From contig NZ_BAAAEI010000021.1 in the NCBI RefSeq assembly GCF_039522935.1, forward strand, positions 1-64,000: DNA of 64,000 nt. Direction: 5' to 3'. The DNA is from Bowmanella denitrificans (GTDB lineage: Bacteria > Pseudomonadota > Gammaproteobacteria > Enterobacterales > Alteromonadaceae). The notes beneath the pieces were generated by a model. That model did no database searches and was not told the DNA's origin. It was given only the letters and a program-made list of their open reading frames with translations. Positions 52,289-60,926 of the stretch are shown piece after piece. Each line of letters starts with the position of its first letter. The stretch's first letter is position 1. The translations under genes and the position numbers were made by a program.

Positions 52289-54775
52289 ATGCAGTACCCT
52301 CAAGGACTGGAACCCAACTTTATCGAAAAGCTCGTTCCTCATGTAACGTCCCCACATTTAGATAAGTTGCTGGTGAAACTGCTGCCACAGGCGCCGAAAT
52401 CAGAAATCTTTTTGCTAAAAATGGAATTGAAAAGATTGAGTACGCCCTGCAAGCGCGTTCTTGATCTGAGAGAACGTGGCGAGTGCCGTGTCTTTAACCA
52501 TGATGGTATCGATCACTTTATCTCGGCCGTTGCAATTGCCGAATTCCAGCGGTTGCTGGGGGTATATGGTTGTTACACTATCGGGGTATTTGAAGCCATA
52601 AACAGCAAAGTCGCGAGTAAAAACGCTGCTCCTGTCAAAGCCGCACCTGAAGCAGTAACGTCAGGCCAGCGCTACCTGGCCGATATTCTGTGCTTTCGTG
52701 GATACAATACCCGTAGCGAAGAACGGATGAATTTTGTTGTTAGTCTGGAAATAGCCGTACAACAGCACCAACGTATTCAGGCCAGCAGTGTTGACATTTC
52801 TGTTGGTGGAATGCAAATCAAGACACCTGCTTCCGCCACCTTCACACTAGGGCAACATCTAAATATTCGTTTCCTCGGGCTTGAGCAGGAATACCTGCTG
52901 GATAAGTCTGGTGTGGCATACCAGGTCGTGCGCATTGAGCAGCGTAACGACGCACAATACCTTTGTTTGCGCCGCCTTAGCGCGCCTGCCACTCCAAAAT
53001 TTGATGAATTTCTGCAAAACTTTATTCGCGGTAACAAGCGCCGCTACAAAGTCAACCTTGAGAATACTCTACAGGCTATCCTGGCCCGGGGATTTGAACA
53101 GTATCTGCTCACCAATATGGTGGGCTTGCCGGTCTTTATTTGTCAAACAGAACAAGGCTCACTGCAGGCCAGATATGCATTGCTTAACGACGCAAACAGC
53201 TGTATTTGGCAGTATTGGCAGCAAGATAACGCAGGTCAATTGAATAAGGTTCTGAGCAAAAACCGTATACATCAATGGCAACGTTGTGACGCTGGGGAAA
53301 TAAAAGACACCTTGTATAGTTTTCAAGTCGAGCGACAAGGAAAGACACATTGGTATTCGGCTAGTGCGACAGAACTGTCGGCTGACACAGCTTTGCGCCA
53401 GGCGTTTTTCGGCTTTGGCGCGCGTCAGGAGAGCTGGCGCGTGCACTTAATACAAATGACACAAGCCAGTCCTGAACAAGCCTATGTTCCTACGACACTC
53501 CCTGACTCCCTGAGCGAAACAGTTCGGAAACTAAACCGCCCCACTCCAGCCAGGCTGTTGGCCCGAATGCGCGGCATCAGTCATATACTGTGGATGCATG
53601 ACATTACCAATGAACATGCCAGCAAGCTATACAGACAACCCAAAGGTAGTACTGTGGCCCTGCGGGTTCTGCAAAAATCAGCTCATGCTGGACTTGCTGA
53701 TGCAGCACAGGTTTTAGGCGTGAGCTTTCAATACCGCAGCCAGCGCAGTGAAAACAGATTTAAACTGGAAACGCCCGTGCAACTTAAAATAGCCGGGACG
53801 ACCCTGATGGCGGCAACTGAAGACGTATCCAGCCAGGGCATTAAACTGCGACTGTCAAGACCAGTACCAGAACAAAGTGAACTGTTGCTTAGTTTCCCCA
53901 AACTGCAATCATTGACCAGCCGATATAAGCTTAAAGACATCCCCTATCAAGTCCGGGCCTGGCAGGAACAGATTGTCAGATTACAGTTGCAAAATTGCGA
54001 CAGTTCTCCGGGTCAGGATGCAGCGCGTTTTTTCACCGAATTACTTGACCGCAACAGGCGAAAACTTCCCAAGGATCCTGAAACTCAGGACTCGCTTGAC
54101 CTAGGTGAAGCCCTGCGGCGTATCGCCAATGCAAACATCCCTAACCCCAGCTTGTTTTTCAGTCGTCAAGGCGCCAGCTTCATTCCTGACGCCAGTGTCC
54201 GTCCCAGCCAGACCCATGATTTTATGCGCGCCTTGTTTTATCAAGCCGAACCAGAGCTGGCAGATTTATCCTTGCTGTTCTGTCGCCAGGCTGGGCGCTA
54301 CTTTAACGAACGATTAAAACAGCTCAGCAATGCTACCGAACCCGCCTCGCTGGAGTTGTACCTTGCTATGGATCGTAACAAGCCCGGCATGGTGGCTAAT
54401 GCTATTTTCCAAGGCCAATTGGACAACACGGACCTTACAAACCGCTTTATACATATGACTCATGAGCAAGGTAAGCTTCGCGCTTTCAGGTTAATACTGC
54501 ATAAACTGGGACGCCCAGACACCAGCAGTTTTGACGCGGAGCTGAAGTATGTCAGTGTTTATGCCACCCATAAGGCCAGGATCCTGGAGGATCGCCTGTG
54601 GAATGTGATTTGTTTAGTTGAAGTACTGGATGTTACGCAGGAAGTTTTAATGCGATATGACTTGCCAGCGCAAGAAAATTCCTTTACTACCGATAATATA
54701 GGTATAACAGACGAGCTTGATAAAGGGCAATGGCAGCAGGAATCGAACAATACCAGGAACTTATCGAACAGCTGA
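52289..54775 (+). CDS. Large double-PilZ protein, first of a tandem pair
   Basis: An 828-residue cytosolic protein. PilZ domain 1 has R-S-E-E-R at 142-146 and D-I-S-V-G-G at 169-174. PilZ domain 2 has R-S-E-N-R at 486-490 and D-V-S-S-Q-G at 512-517. Both keep the RxxxR and [DN]xSxxG c-di-GMP signatures. About 1-135 (F-L-L-K-M-E-L-K-R), the 260-470 region and about 590-810 match no domain I know. No membrane segment or signal. It is alike from end to end to the next gene and overlaps it by 46 bases. Such a protein beside radA recalls, from memory, Vibrio PlzC; not checked. Confidence 0.9.
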   Translation: MQYPQGLEPNFIEKLVPHVTSPHLDKLLVKLLPQAPKSEIFLLKMELKRLSTPCKRVLDLRERGECRVFNHDGIDHFISAVAIAEFQRLLGVYGCYTIGVFEAINSKVASKNAAPVKAAPEAVTSGQRYLADILCFRGYNTRSEERMNFVVSLEIAVQQHQRIQASSVDISVGGMQIKTPASATFTLGQHLNIRFLGLEQEYLLDKSGVAYQVVRIEQRNDAQYLCLRRLSAPATPKFDEFLQNFIRGNKRRYKVNLENTLQAILARGFEQYLLTNMVGLPVFICQTEQGSLQARYALLNDANSCIWQYWQQDNAGQLNKVLSKNRIHQWQRCDAGEIKDTLYSFQVERQGKTHWYSASATELSADTALRQAFFGFGARQESWRVHLIQMTQASPEQAYVPTTLPDSLSETVRKLNRPTPARLLARMRGISHILWMHDITNEHASKLYRQPKGSTVALRVLQKSAHAGLADAAQVLGVSFQYRSQRSENRFKLETPVQLKIAGTTLMAATEDVSSQGIKLRLSRPVPEQSELLLSFPKLQSLTSRYKLKDIPYQVRAWQEQIVRLQLQNCDSSPGQDAARFFTELLDRNRRKLPKDPETQDSLDLGEALRRIANANIPNPSLFFSRQGASFIPDASVRPSQTHDFMRALFYQAEPELADLSLLFCRQAGRYFNERLKQLSNATEPASLELYLAMDRNKPGMVANAIFQGQLDNTDLTNRFIHMTHEQGKLRAFRLILHKLGRPDTSSFDAELKYVSVYATHKARILEDRLWNVICLVEVLDVTQEVLMRYDLPAQENSFTTDNIGITDELDKGQWQQESNNTRNLSNS

Positions 54776-57213
54776 AACCTGTGGTCAAGGAACCGGCTTT
54801 TAACCAGATCCTGTCCCAGGTGGCGGCAAACGTGCCCCGCCCTAAACGTTTCCTACTGAAGATGGAACTAAAACGCCAGGCTAAGCCTTGTCAGCGTATT
54901 ATCGACCTTCGCGGCTCAGTAGATGGTGAATGCTTGCCGTACGAATTCGACGGTATCACCCATTATCTGGATGACATTGCCCAGGAAGTTTTTGAGCGTC
55001 AGGTACGTTGCTTCGGCGCTTACACCCTGGGAGTGTATGAAGCTGTTTGTAACACCGAGAATAATTTCAGGGTTATGCACAGCAAACAGCTGGCCGAAGG
55101 CGAAATGCTCAGTGGTGAGGCCGATACTCAGCAGAGCCTGCCTTTGGAAAGTCGTTATGTGGCGCCATTAATCGACTTTGCAGGTGTGCATCAACGCCGT
55201 GAAGAGCGCATGAATTTTGTCGTGCCGGTAGAGCTTTTTACCGAACTTAAGGAATCCGTGCATGCGACCAGTATTGATATCTCGGTTAGTGGTTTAAAGG
55301 TTAAAGCGCATAAACGCTACATGTTTAAACCCGGCGAAAAAATAACCGTACATTTTCGCGGCCTGGAACTGGACTATGGACTGAGTCGTGGCGAAGGCGT
55401 GCATTACCTGGTAACCGACATAGATCACAGCCGGGAAGAACAGCGCCTGGCGTTGAAGCGTCTCTTTGATCAGGAACAAAAAGCGTTTGATCAATTCCTT
55501 GAGCGTTTCATCCAGGGTAACAAGCGCCGCTACAAGGTCAATATGGACAATACTATTGACGCTATTGTCGCCAAAGGCTACGAGCAATACTACATTCCCA
55601 ATATTACCTCAGTGCCGGTATACATTGCCCAGCACGGAGACGAGCTAGAGCCTCAGTATCTGCTGTTTAATGACTGCAACAGGGAAATATTTCGTTACTG
55701 GCAGGACGAAGATAATCACCTGAGACTTGGTTACCTGTTTGGTCGCCAACGTTTGCAACAGTTACTTGCACGTGAGGCAAATCAGCGCGAGATGGTCCTG
55801 TTTGCGTTTTCCCATGTTACGCAGGGGCGTTGTTATTTTTATTCTGCCAGCATGGAAGAGCTGGATGCCAACCCTGAATTGAAGGGGGCTTTTCTGGCCT
55901 ACGGTTCGCGCAAAATCAGCTGGCGGGTGTTTAAGTTGCAGCTCAGTGAAATGCACCCCGAGCAATGCCATTTGCCACTCTCTCTGCCCGACTCAGTCAG
56001 CGAAATGGTAAGGCGGCAAAACCAGCCACCGCCACCGCGGCTGATGTCCAGATTGAAAAATCTGCGCCATATCGCCTTGATAACAGACATTAGCAGTGAA
56101 TGGGCCACACAGGCATATCAGAAACGTAAACTGCAAAAACAATTGCTGACCAAACTCCAGCTGTTCTGCCATCCGCGCAACCGCGCACCTGCCGCTATTT
56201 TACCTTTCCGTTTTAAATACCAGGAGTTGCGTCGTGAAACCCGTTTTCTGCTTCGAACCCCTGTGCAGTTGGTGCATCAGGATCTAAACCTTAGCGGTGT
56301 CAGTGAGGATTTCTCTGCCAGTGGTTTGCGTATTGAATTGCAGCATCAGTTTCCCCTGGATGCAGGCGTTCAACTGGAAATCAGTTTGCCCAAATTGCAG
56401 AAACTCACTCAAAAGCATCAGCTCAGCGGCATTTATTACGACGTGGTACATGTCAGTGCAGACCGTAATATAGTGCACCTGATGTTAGGTGACAGCAGCC
56501 GCGAACAGCACGCCAAAGCCTTCTTTCAGGAACTGATAAAAAACAACCGGCGCAGTCTTAAACCTGTACATGAACAACAGGAAATGGCTGGCATTGGTGA
56601 AGCTTTGCGAAATATCTATGCCGCGAATATCCTTAATCTGGCGGCCTTTATTCGTAAAGACGGAATACAGTTGTTACCCGACAGCCTGGCTCGCGTACCC
56701 GTTGAACATAGTCTGGCACCGCTTTTAACTTACCGAAGTGACGAACAACATCGTAATCTCTATGTACTTTACGCAGCTCGCATGGAAAGCCGTAACTTCA
56801 TTGAACACAGTTTAAAGGGTATGCGTACCCACAATGTTCCCAGTGCATTTGAACTCTTTGTTGCCTTCAACCCCAAACAAGCCAATATACAGCAAGCCAT
56901 TCAGGTCAAACTCGCTATGCAGTTCAGCAATGATGCGTTGCGCCGTGAATTTATCAGCCAGGCGATGGGGAAAGGACGTTTTTTTGCCCTGAAGCTTTTT
57001 ATAACCAAAACCGGCCGACCGGATATCAGTTTACTTCATTCGGAGCTTACCTACGTGAATGGCTATGCCGTGCATAAGGCAAAAATGCTGGAAGAACAAT
57101 TGTGGAATGTGGCGGCAACGGTGGATTTACTGGATATAACAACGGAAGTGATGTACCGATATGGCTTTAACAGCCACCATATTGAAGCAAACAGTTCAGG
57201 CCATGAGGTTTAA
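54730..57213 (+). CDS. Large double-PilZ protein, second of a tandem pair
   Basis: An 827-residue paralogue of the preceding gene with collinear blocks, for example R-F-L-L-K-M-E-L-K-R-Q near 40-50 and F-I-x-G-N-K-R-R-Y-K-V-N near 258. PilZ 1 has R-R-E-E-R (156-160) and D-I-S-V-S-G; PilZ 2 has R-R-E-T-R (501-505) and D-F-S-A-S-G. All residues needed for c-di-GMP binding are present. The ATG lies inside the first gene, whose last 15 codons it overlaps, so the pair is co-translated. This suggests a hetero-oligomer (inference). Its end overlaps convergent arfA by 18 bases. Confidence 0.9.
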   Translation: MAAGIEQYQELIEQLKPVVKEPAFNQILSQVAANVPRPKRFLLKMELKRQAKPCQRIIDLRGSVDGECLPYEFDGITHYLDDIAQEVFERQVRCFGAYTLGVYEAVCNTENNFRVMHSKQLAEGEMLSGEADTQQSLPLESRYVAPLIDFAGVHQRREERMNFVVPVELFTELKESVHATSIDISVSGLKVKAHKRYMFKPGEKITVHFRGLELDYGLSRGEGVHYLVTDIDHSREEQRLALKRLFDQEQKAFDQFLERFIQGNKRRYKVNMDNTIDAIVAKGYEQYYIPNITSVPVYIAQHGDELEPQYLLFNDCNREIFRYWQDEDNHLRLGYLFGRQRLQQLLAREANQREMVLFAFSHVTQGRCYFYSASMEELDANPELKGAFLAYGSRKISWRVFKLQLSEMHPEQCHLPLSLPDSVSEMVRRQNQPPPPRLMSRLKNLRHIALITDISSEWATQAYQKRKLQKQLLTKLQLFCHPRNRAPAAILPFRFKYQELRRETRFLLRTPVQLVHQDLNLSGVSEDFSASGLRIELQHQFPLDAGVQLEISLPKLQKLTQKHQLSGIYYDVVHVSADRNIVHLMLGDSSREQHAKAFFQELIKNNRRSLKPVHEQQEMAGIGEALRNIYAANILNLAAFIRKDGIQLLPDSLARVPVEHSLAPLLTYRSDEQHRNLYVLYAARMESRNFIEHSLKGMRTHNVPSAFELFVAFNPKQANIQQAIQVKLAMQFSNDALRREFISQAMGKGRFFALKLFITKTGRPDISLLHSELTYVNGYAVHKAKMLEEQLWNVAATVDLLDITTEVMYRYGFNSHHIEANSSGHEV

Positions 57214-57408
57214 CATCAGCACCTTGTTAAACCAAAAAATAAGGGCGTAATCTTTCGAATTACGCCCTTTTCTGGAATAGGATCCTTTGCCCTTTTTCGC
57301 TTTCACCACCCGCGTGCTGAACAGCTTACTGGTGACCAATGCTTTTAGGGCATTGTCCTGAATAGTTCCTCGTTCATGTTCATACCCAATGGCGCTTCTT
57401 TTTTTCAT
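57196..57408 (-). CDS. arfA: Alternative ribosome-rescue factor ArfA
   Basis: A 70-residue basic protein starting at the ATG at 57408, preceded by GAGGAGA. The core R-G-T-I-Q-D-N-A-L-K-A-L-V, L-F-S-T-R-V and K-K-G-K-G-S-Y-S-R-K-G matches E. coli ArfA, which recruits RF2 to ribosomes stalled on mRNAs without a stop codon. A terminator hairpin lies inside the coding region (codons 47-56). As in E. coli, most transcripts should therefore lack the stop codon and be freed or destroyed by tmRNA; ArfA rises when tmRNA fails. It partly overlaps the convergent PilZ gene. Confidence 0.9.
   Translation of the reverse strand: MKKRSAIGYEHERGTIQDNALKALVTSKLFSTRVVKAKKGKGSYSRKGRNSKDYALIFWFNKVLMLNLMA
57233..57269 (-). 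terminator. Intrinsic terminator inside the arfA coding sequence
   Basis: On the minus strand, AAGGGCGTAAT-TCGAAAG-ATTACGCCCTT, an 11-bp perfect stem (57241-57269), is followed by ATTTTTTGG. It lies before the arfA stop codon, between codons 47 and about 59, and would yield a non-stop arfA mRNA. On the plus strand it follows the PilZ stop and ends in AGAAAAGG/TTTTCTGG, so it may also terminate the PilZ operon weakly. Confidence 0.88.
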
Positions 57409-57491
57409 ACATATCTCCTCGTTGATGGCCTTGAAGTCTATCAAATTCAAATAAACCCGCCAGCCCTCTGTAGTAAAAATCAACGATAACA

Positions 57492-58670
57492 TCAACTTGA
57501 AGTGGGTTGAGAATCCCCTTGGTTACCCGTAAATATTCTATAGCCGCTTTTTCCTTCGCGCTTAACCTGATACATAGCCCAATCGGCTTGTTCAATCAAT
57601 TCATTAAGCTTGATGCTGCACTGTGGGTAGAGACTTATGCCGATACTGGCACCCAGATTGTACCTGTGCGCTTTGATTTTAACCGGCAGGAGTAATTGAG
57701 CCAATATCTTGTCGGCAATGCCATGCGCCTGTTCAGCATTATCAAGTTGAGTCGCTATCACGACAAATTCATCACCACCAATTCGGGCACAGATGTCCGT
57801 GCTGCGCAAACTGGACTTCAGACGCTTGGCCATTTCCTTTAATACCAGATCGCCAACCTTATGGCCCGCATTGTCGTTAATGGGTTTAAAGTCATCCAGA
57901 TCTATGTAGAACACAGCCATTAACTGATGTGGCCGATTTGCTAAGGTCACGGCATGTTCAAACAAGTGATTGACATAGAGCTTATTACGCAGACCAGTAA
58001 GCGGATCGTGATATGCCAGGTTCAAGGCCCGCTCTTCGGCATCCAGTAACCTTCTCTGGAAACTCTGCAACAAAGCAGCCAGCAGCGACAGATAAAGTCC
58101 CAACACTAATAGGGTACCAAGCAAAAAGCCCTGCACACTCCATTCGCGGAAATGATAGATGACCGGATACACGCTGGCCCAGTGGATCGCCAAAAGCAGA
58201 CAAATCAGAGCACAGATACGCAGCAGTGACTTAGCGGGCGGTGACTTATACTGATATATGCGCCAGGTCATATTCAACAGCACAGTCACATTGAACGCTG
58301 CAAAGCTGATACGGAATAGCCAAATTGACCAGTCGGCCCCCCAACTGACTAGCATCAAAGCCTCAATCAGAATAAATCCATACCAAAACCAGGCTGTTGA
58401 GCTGGATAGATTGAGAAAACGTAGCAACCCGGTATATAACAGCAACTTCTCCAACATATTGAAGAACGCATACAAAGCCAACGGCAACCAGAGGCTGTCA
58501 ACACTTTGTGTCACCAGCAACACCAGGCGTGCCAATAGAGCACAGCCAATAGCGGCAGCCCACCATATGGCACCTGAATTGGTTCTGGGAATCCGGCTCA
58601 TCCATAAAAACAGGATAAAAAACACAAAATACACTGACGAGCCAATGGTGTGAACGACTTGAAACAGCAT
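57492..58670 (-). CDS. Membrane-bound GGDEF diguanylate cyclase
   Basis: A 392-residue protein from the ATG at 58670 (AGGG seven bases before). About 1-200 has six or seven hydrophobic segments, not matching MASE1. About 210-385 is a GGDEF domain: L-A-Y-H-D-P-L-T-G-L-R-N-K, active site G-G-D-E-F at 298-302 and I-site R-S-T-D at 289-292, both intact. It should make c-di-GMP with product inhibition. It lies next to the tandem PilZ genes with arfA between, so it may feed them (inference). Confidence 0.93.
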   Translation of the reverse strand: MLFQVVHTIGSSVYFVFFILFLWMSRIPRTNSGAIWWAAAIGCALLARLVLLVTQSVDSLWLPLALYAFFNMLEKLLLYTGLLRFLNLSSSTAWFWYGFILIEALMLVSWGADWSIWLFRISFAAFNVTVLLNMTWRIYQYKSPPAKSLLRICALICLLLAIHWASVYPVIYHFREWSVQGFLLGTLLVLGLYLSLLAALLQSFQRRLLDAEERALNLAYHDPLTGLRNKLYVNHLFEHAVTLANRPHQLMAVFYIDLDDFKPINDNAGHKVGDLVLKEMAKRLKSSLRSTDICARIGGDEFVVIATQLDNAEQAHGIADKILAQLLLPVKIKAHRYNLGASIGISLYPQCSIKLNELIEQADWAMYQVKREGKSGYRIFTGNQGDSQPTSS

Positions 58671-58793
58671 AGGGCACCCTGCTTGTTGTGACCAACAATA
58701 CACCCTACTATCCAATGTAGGATACAGCTCCTAATAACCTGAATATCTTGGCGTTTTTTTCATAATAGCAGCGTTTTTCAGGAATGAAACAAA

Positions 58794-59702
58794 CTAGCCT
58801 TGCCCGCCCAACAGCCAACCGGCTACCTGAGTAAAATGATCATTCTGGCAACTGGGATGAGTCAGGATATTGATATGGTCATAATCCAGTTTGTTACCAT
58901 TGGCTATGCCAAGCAATGACTGGGGAGCATCAGCCATGCCCAGCTCGGCCATAAAACGCTGCATATCTTTGACATGACCAAGTGCATGGTCCTTCACGCC
59001 GGTAATAAACCAGGTTACAGGTAGCTGCAGGCTTTTGGCAGCCGCCTGATAATCAAAACCGTCCGTTGGATCTTGCCAGCGACGCTGTTTCACCCATTTG
59101 GTCACATCACGCCAGTTAGCAAAGGTTTCATTGTCTGCGCCCAGCCCCATTTTCTTGGCCGGCAAATAGCCATACCAACCGGATACCAGCGGCGAAACCA
59201 GCCCCCAGACCAAGTCTACTTTCAACCAACGCTCTGGGTTATGCACTTTGACGCTACGCTTGCTGCCAAAAAACACCTGGCGTTCAATTTGTTCAATCCA
59301 TTGCGGATGACGCAATAGGCAGGCCATCATCAACACCCCGCCCCAGGAGTGGGCCACCACACTGAATTTGCCCTGATGACGATGGCTGACCAGTTCCATC
59401 GCCCTTGGCAGATCTTCATTAATGTAATGCCATTGGCTATGCTCCGCCCCTCTGGCGATGGACGGTGTGCTTAAGCCCCGGCCACGCAGGTCCAGTACAT
59501 AGACATCAAAACCTTGTCTGGCCAGAAAACTCCCCAGCCCCCGCCCCTTTTCATTATAAAAAATGCGGCCATTCTCGATAGAGCCATGCACCATTAATAT
59601 GCCAGGGCCGGGCTCTTTACCAACCTGACTGATATGGCAAAGGTGCAACTGGTGGTCGCCACCATCCAGATACAGGGATTTATGCTGAAGATCCTTTGCC
59701 AT
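58794..59702 (-). CDS. Alpha/beta-fold hydrolase
   Basis: A 302-residue cytosolic hydrolase. The oxyanion motif is M-V-H-G-S-I-E-N-G near 38, the nucleophile elbow A-H-S-W-G-G has Ser119, and a D-Y-D-H-I-N-I-L stretch near the end supplies the likely catalytic His. L-D-L-R-G-R-G-L-S-T-P is typical of the family. The substrate cannot be told. The ATG at 59702 lies four bases after the serB stop, so it is the second gene of a serB operon. Confidence 0.88.
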   Translation of the reverse strand: MAKDLQHKSLYLDGGDHQLHLCHISQVGKEPGPGILMVHGSIENGRIFYNEKGRGLGSFLARQGFDVYVLDLRGRGLSTPSIARGAEHSQWHYINEDLPRAMELVSHRHQGKFSVVAHSWGGVLMMACLLRHPQWIEQIERQVFFGSKRSVKVHNPERWLKVDLVWGLVSPLVSGWYGYLPAKKMGLGADNETFANWRDVTKWVKQRRWQDPTDGFDYQAAAKSLQLPVTWFITGVKDHALGHVKDMQRFMAELGMADAPQSLLGIANGNKLDYDHINILTHPSCQNDHFTQVAGWLLGGQG

Positions 59703-59706
59703 CACC

Positions 59707-60777
59707 CTACCTTAACAAATACAGTAATTCGTCCAGGCCACCAAAGCGAATTGCCGCATCGGCCTTTTCCAGCACCAAGGGTTTAGCCTTATAAGCCACG
59801 CCAAGGCCCGCAGCGTCCATCATCACCAGATCGTTAGCACCGTCTCCCATTGCAATGGTTTGCTCCGGGGCAATACCAAACTGCCTGGCCAGGTCTGTCA
59901 GAGTCTGTGCCTTGACCCTGGCATCGACTATACCGCCTTGAACTTTACCAGTCAGTTTGCCATCAACGACTTCCAGTTGATTTGAAACAGCAGCATCCAA
60001 GCCCAATCGATGTTGCAGGTAATCGGCAAAGAAGGTAAAGCCGCCTGATGCAATGGCTATCTTCCAGCCCTTGCTCTTAAGTACTCGCACCAAACGCTCC
60101 AGTCCCGGCATTAATGGCAGCCGGTCTCTGACCTGACGCAATATCTGCGCATCGGCGCCAGCCAAACACCCAACCCTTTCGGTCAGGCTTTGAGCGAAAT
60201 CCAGCTTGCCCTGCATCGCCAGCTCAGTGACTTCTGCTACCTGTTCACCAACCCCAGCCAGCAACGCAATCTCATCAATACACTCCATCTGAATAACCGT
60301 GCTGTCCATATCCATCACCAACAAGCCCGGCTTAGTCAGGGTCGGCGCACTAGCTAGCAGATTCATTTCAATTTGCAGACTTAATGCCAGTTGCTGCAGT
60401 ACTCCCTGGGGAAGCCCTTGTGGACAAACCCGCACCGACAATGCAGCGGCTGGCTCATGCACACAATCGTCCACCAAACGTTTTTGTATCGCACCAATGT
60501 GCAACCAGGATTGCATTGCATCCTGCACGGCCAGCAATTTTTCCAGGGTCAGGGCTTGTGCACGAACCACCAACTCAGCAGATTGCCAATCAGGTGCGGT
60601 CACAGAGCCAGCCGCACCAGATAAAGAACAACTTATCCCGCCTAACTGGGCTTCGCTCAGGTTAGTACAAACTCTGCTACTGGCCAGATGAAACAACTGC
60701 AGGTCAGGGATGGCAAACAGATCTTGTAAGAAGGCGCTGGAGCAAAGCTGCTCCGAAGTCAGTTGTAATTCGGTCAC
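59707..60777 (-). CDS. serB: Phosphoserine phosphatase
   Basis: A 356-residue HAD phosphatase finishing serine synthesis. An N-terminal regulatory half (about 1-145) precedes the catalytic domain with D-M-D-S-T at 156-160, the S-G-G-F-T-F motif and G-D-G-A-N-D-L near the end. It is longer than E. coli SerB (322) at the N-terminus. It diverges from the CoA-transferase gene. In relatives serB, the YtjB-like gene and radA are close together, a pattern loosely kept here. Confidence 0.96.
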   Translation of the reverse strand: MTELQLTSEQLCSSAFLQDLFAIPDLQLFHLASSRVCTNLSEAQLGGISCSLSGAAGSVTAPDWQSAELVVRAQALTLEKLLAVQDAMQSWLHIGAIQKRLVDDCVHEPAAALSVRVCPQGLPQGVLQQLALSLQIEMNLLASAPTLTKPGLLVMDMDSTVIQMECIDEIALLAGVGEQVAEVTELAMQGKLDFAQSLTERVGCLAGADAQILRQVRDRLPLMPGLERLVRVLKSKGWKIAIASGGFTFFADYLQHRLGLDAAVSNQLEVVDGKLTGKVQGGIVDARVKAQTLTDLARQFGIAPEQTIAMGDGANDLVMMDAAGLGVAYKAKPLVLEKADAAIRFGGLDELLYLLR

Positions 60778-60926
60778 TACGGCTACCTTGACAGGACTGG
60801 CGAAATAAGACCCAGGATTCTTGCAGGCTTACTCTGACAATTCAATAGCCAGGAACGGCAAAAGCAGTTAGCAAATACGTCACACCGTTGTAGCATAGCG
60901 ACCCAAAGCAATGAAAAGGAGGCCCA

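Noticed and set aside
57380..57595. 71-codon minus-strand ORF between arfA and the GGDEF gene
   Set aside because: It overlaps the starts and ends of both real genes in another frame and has no coding support.
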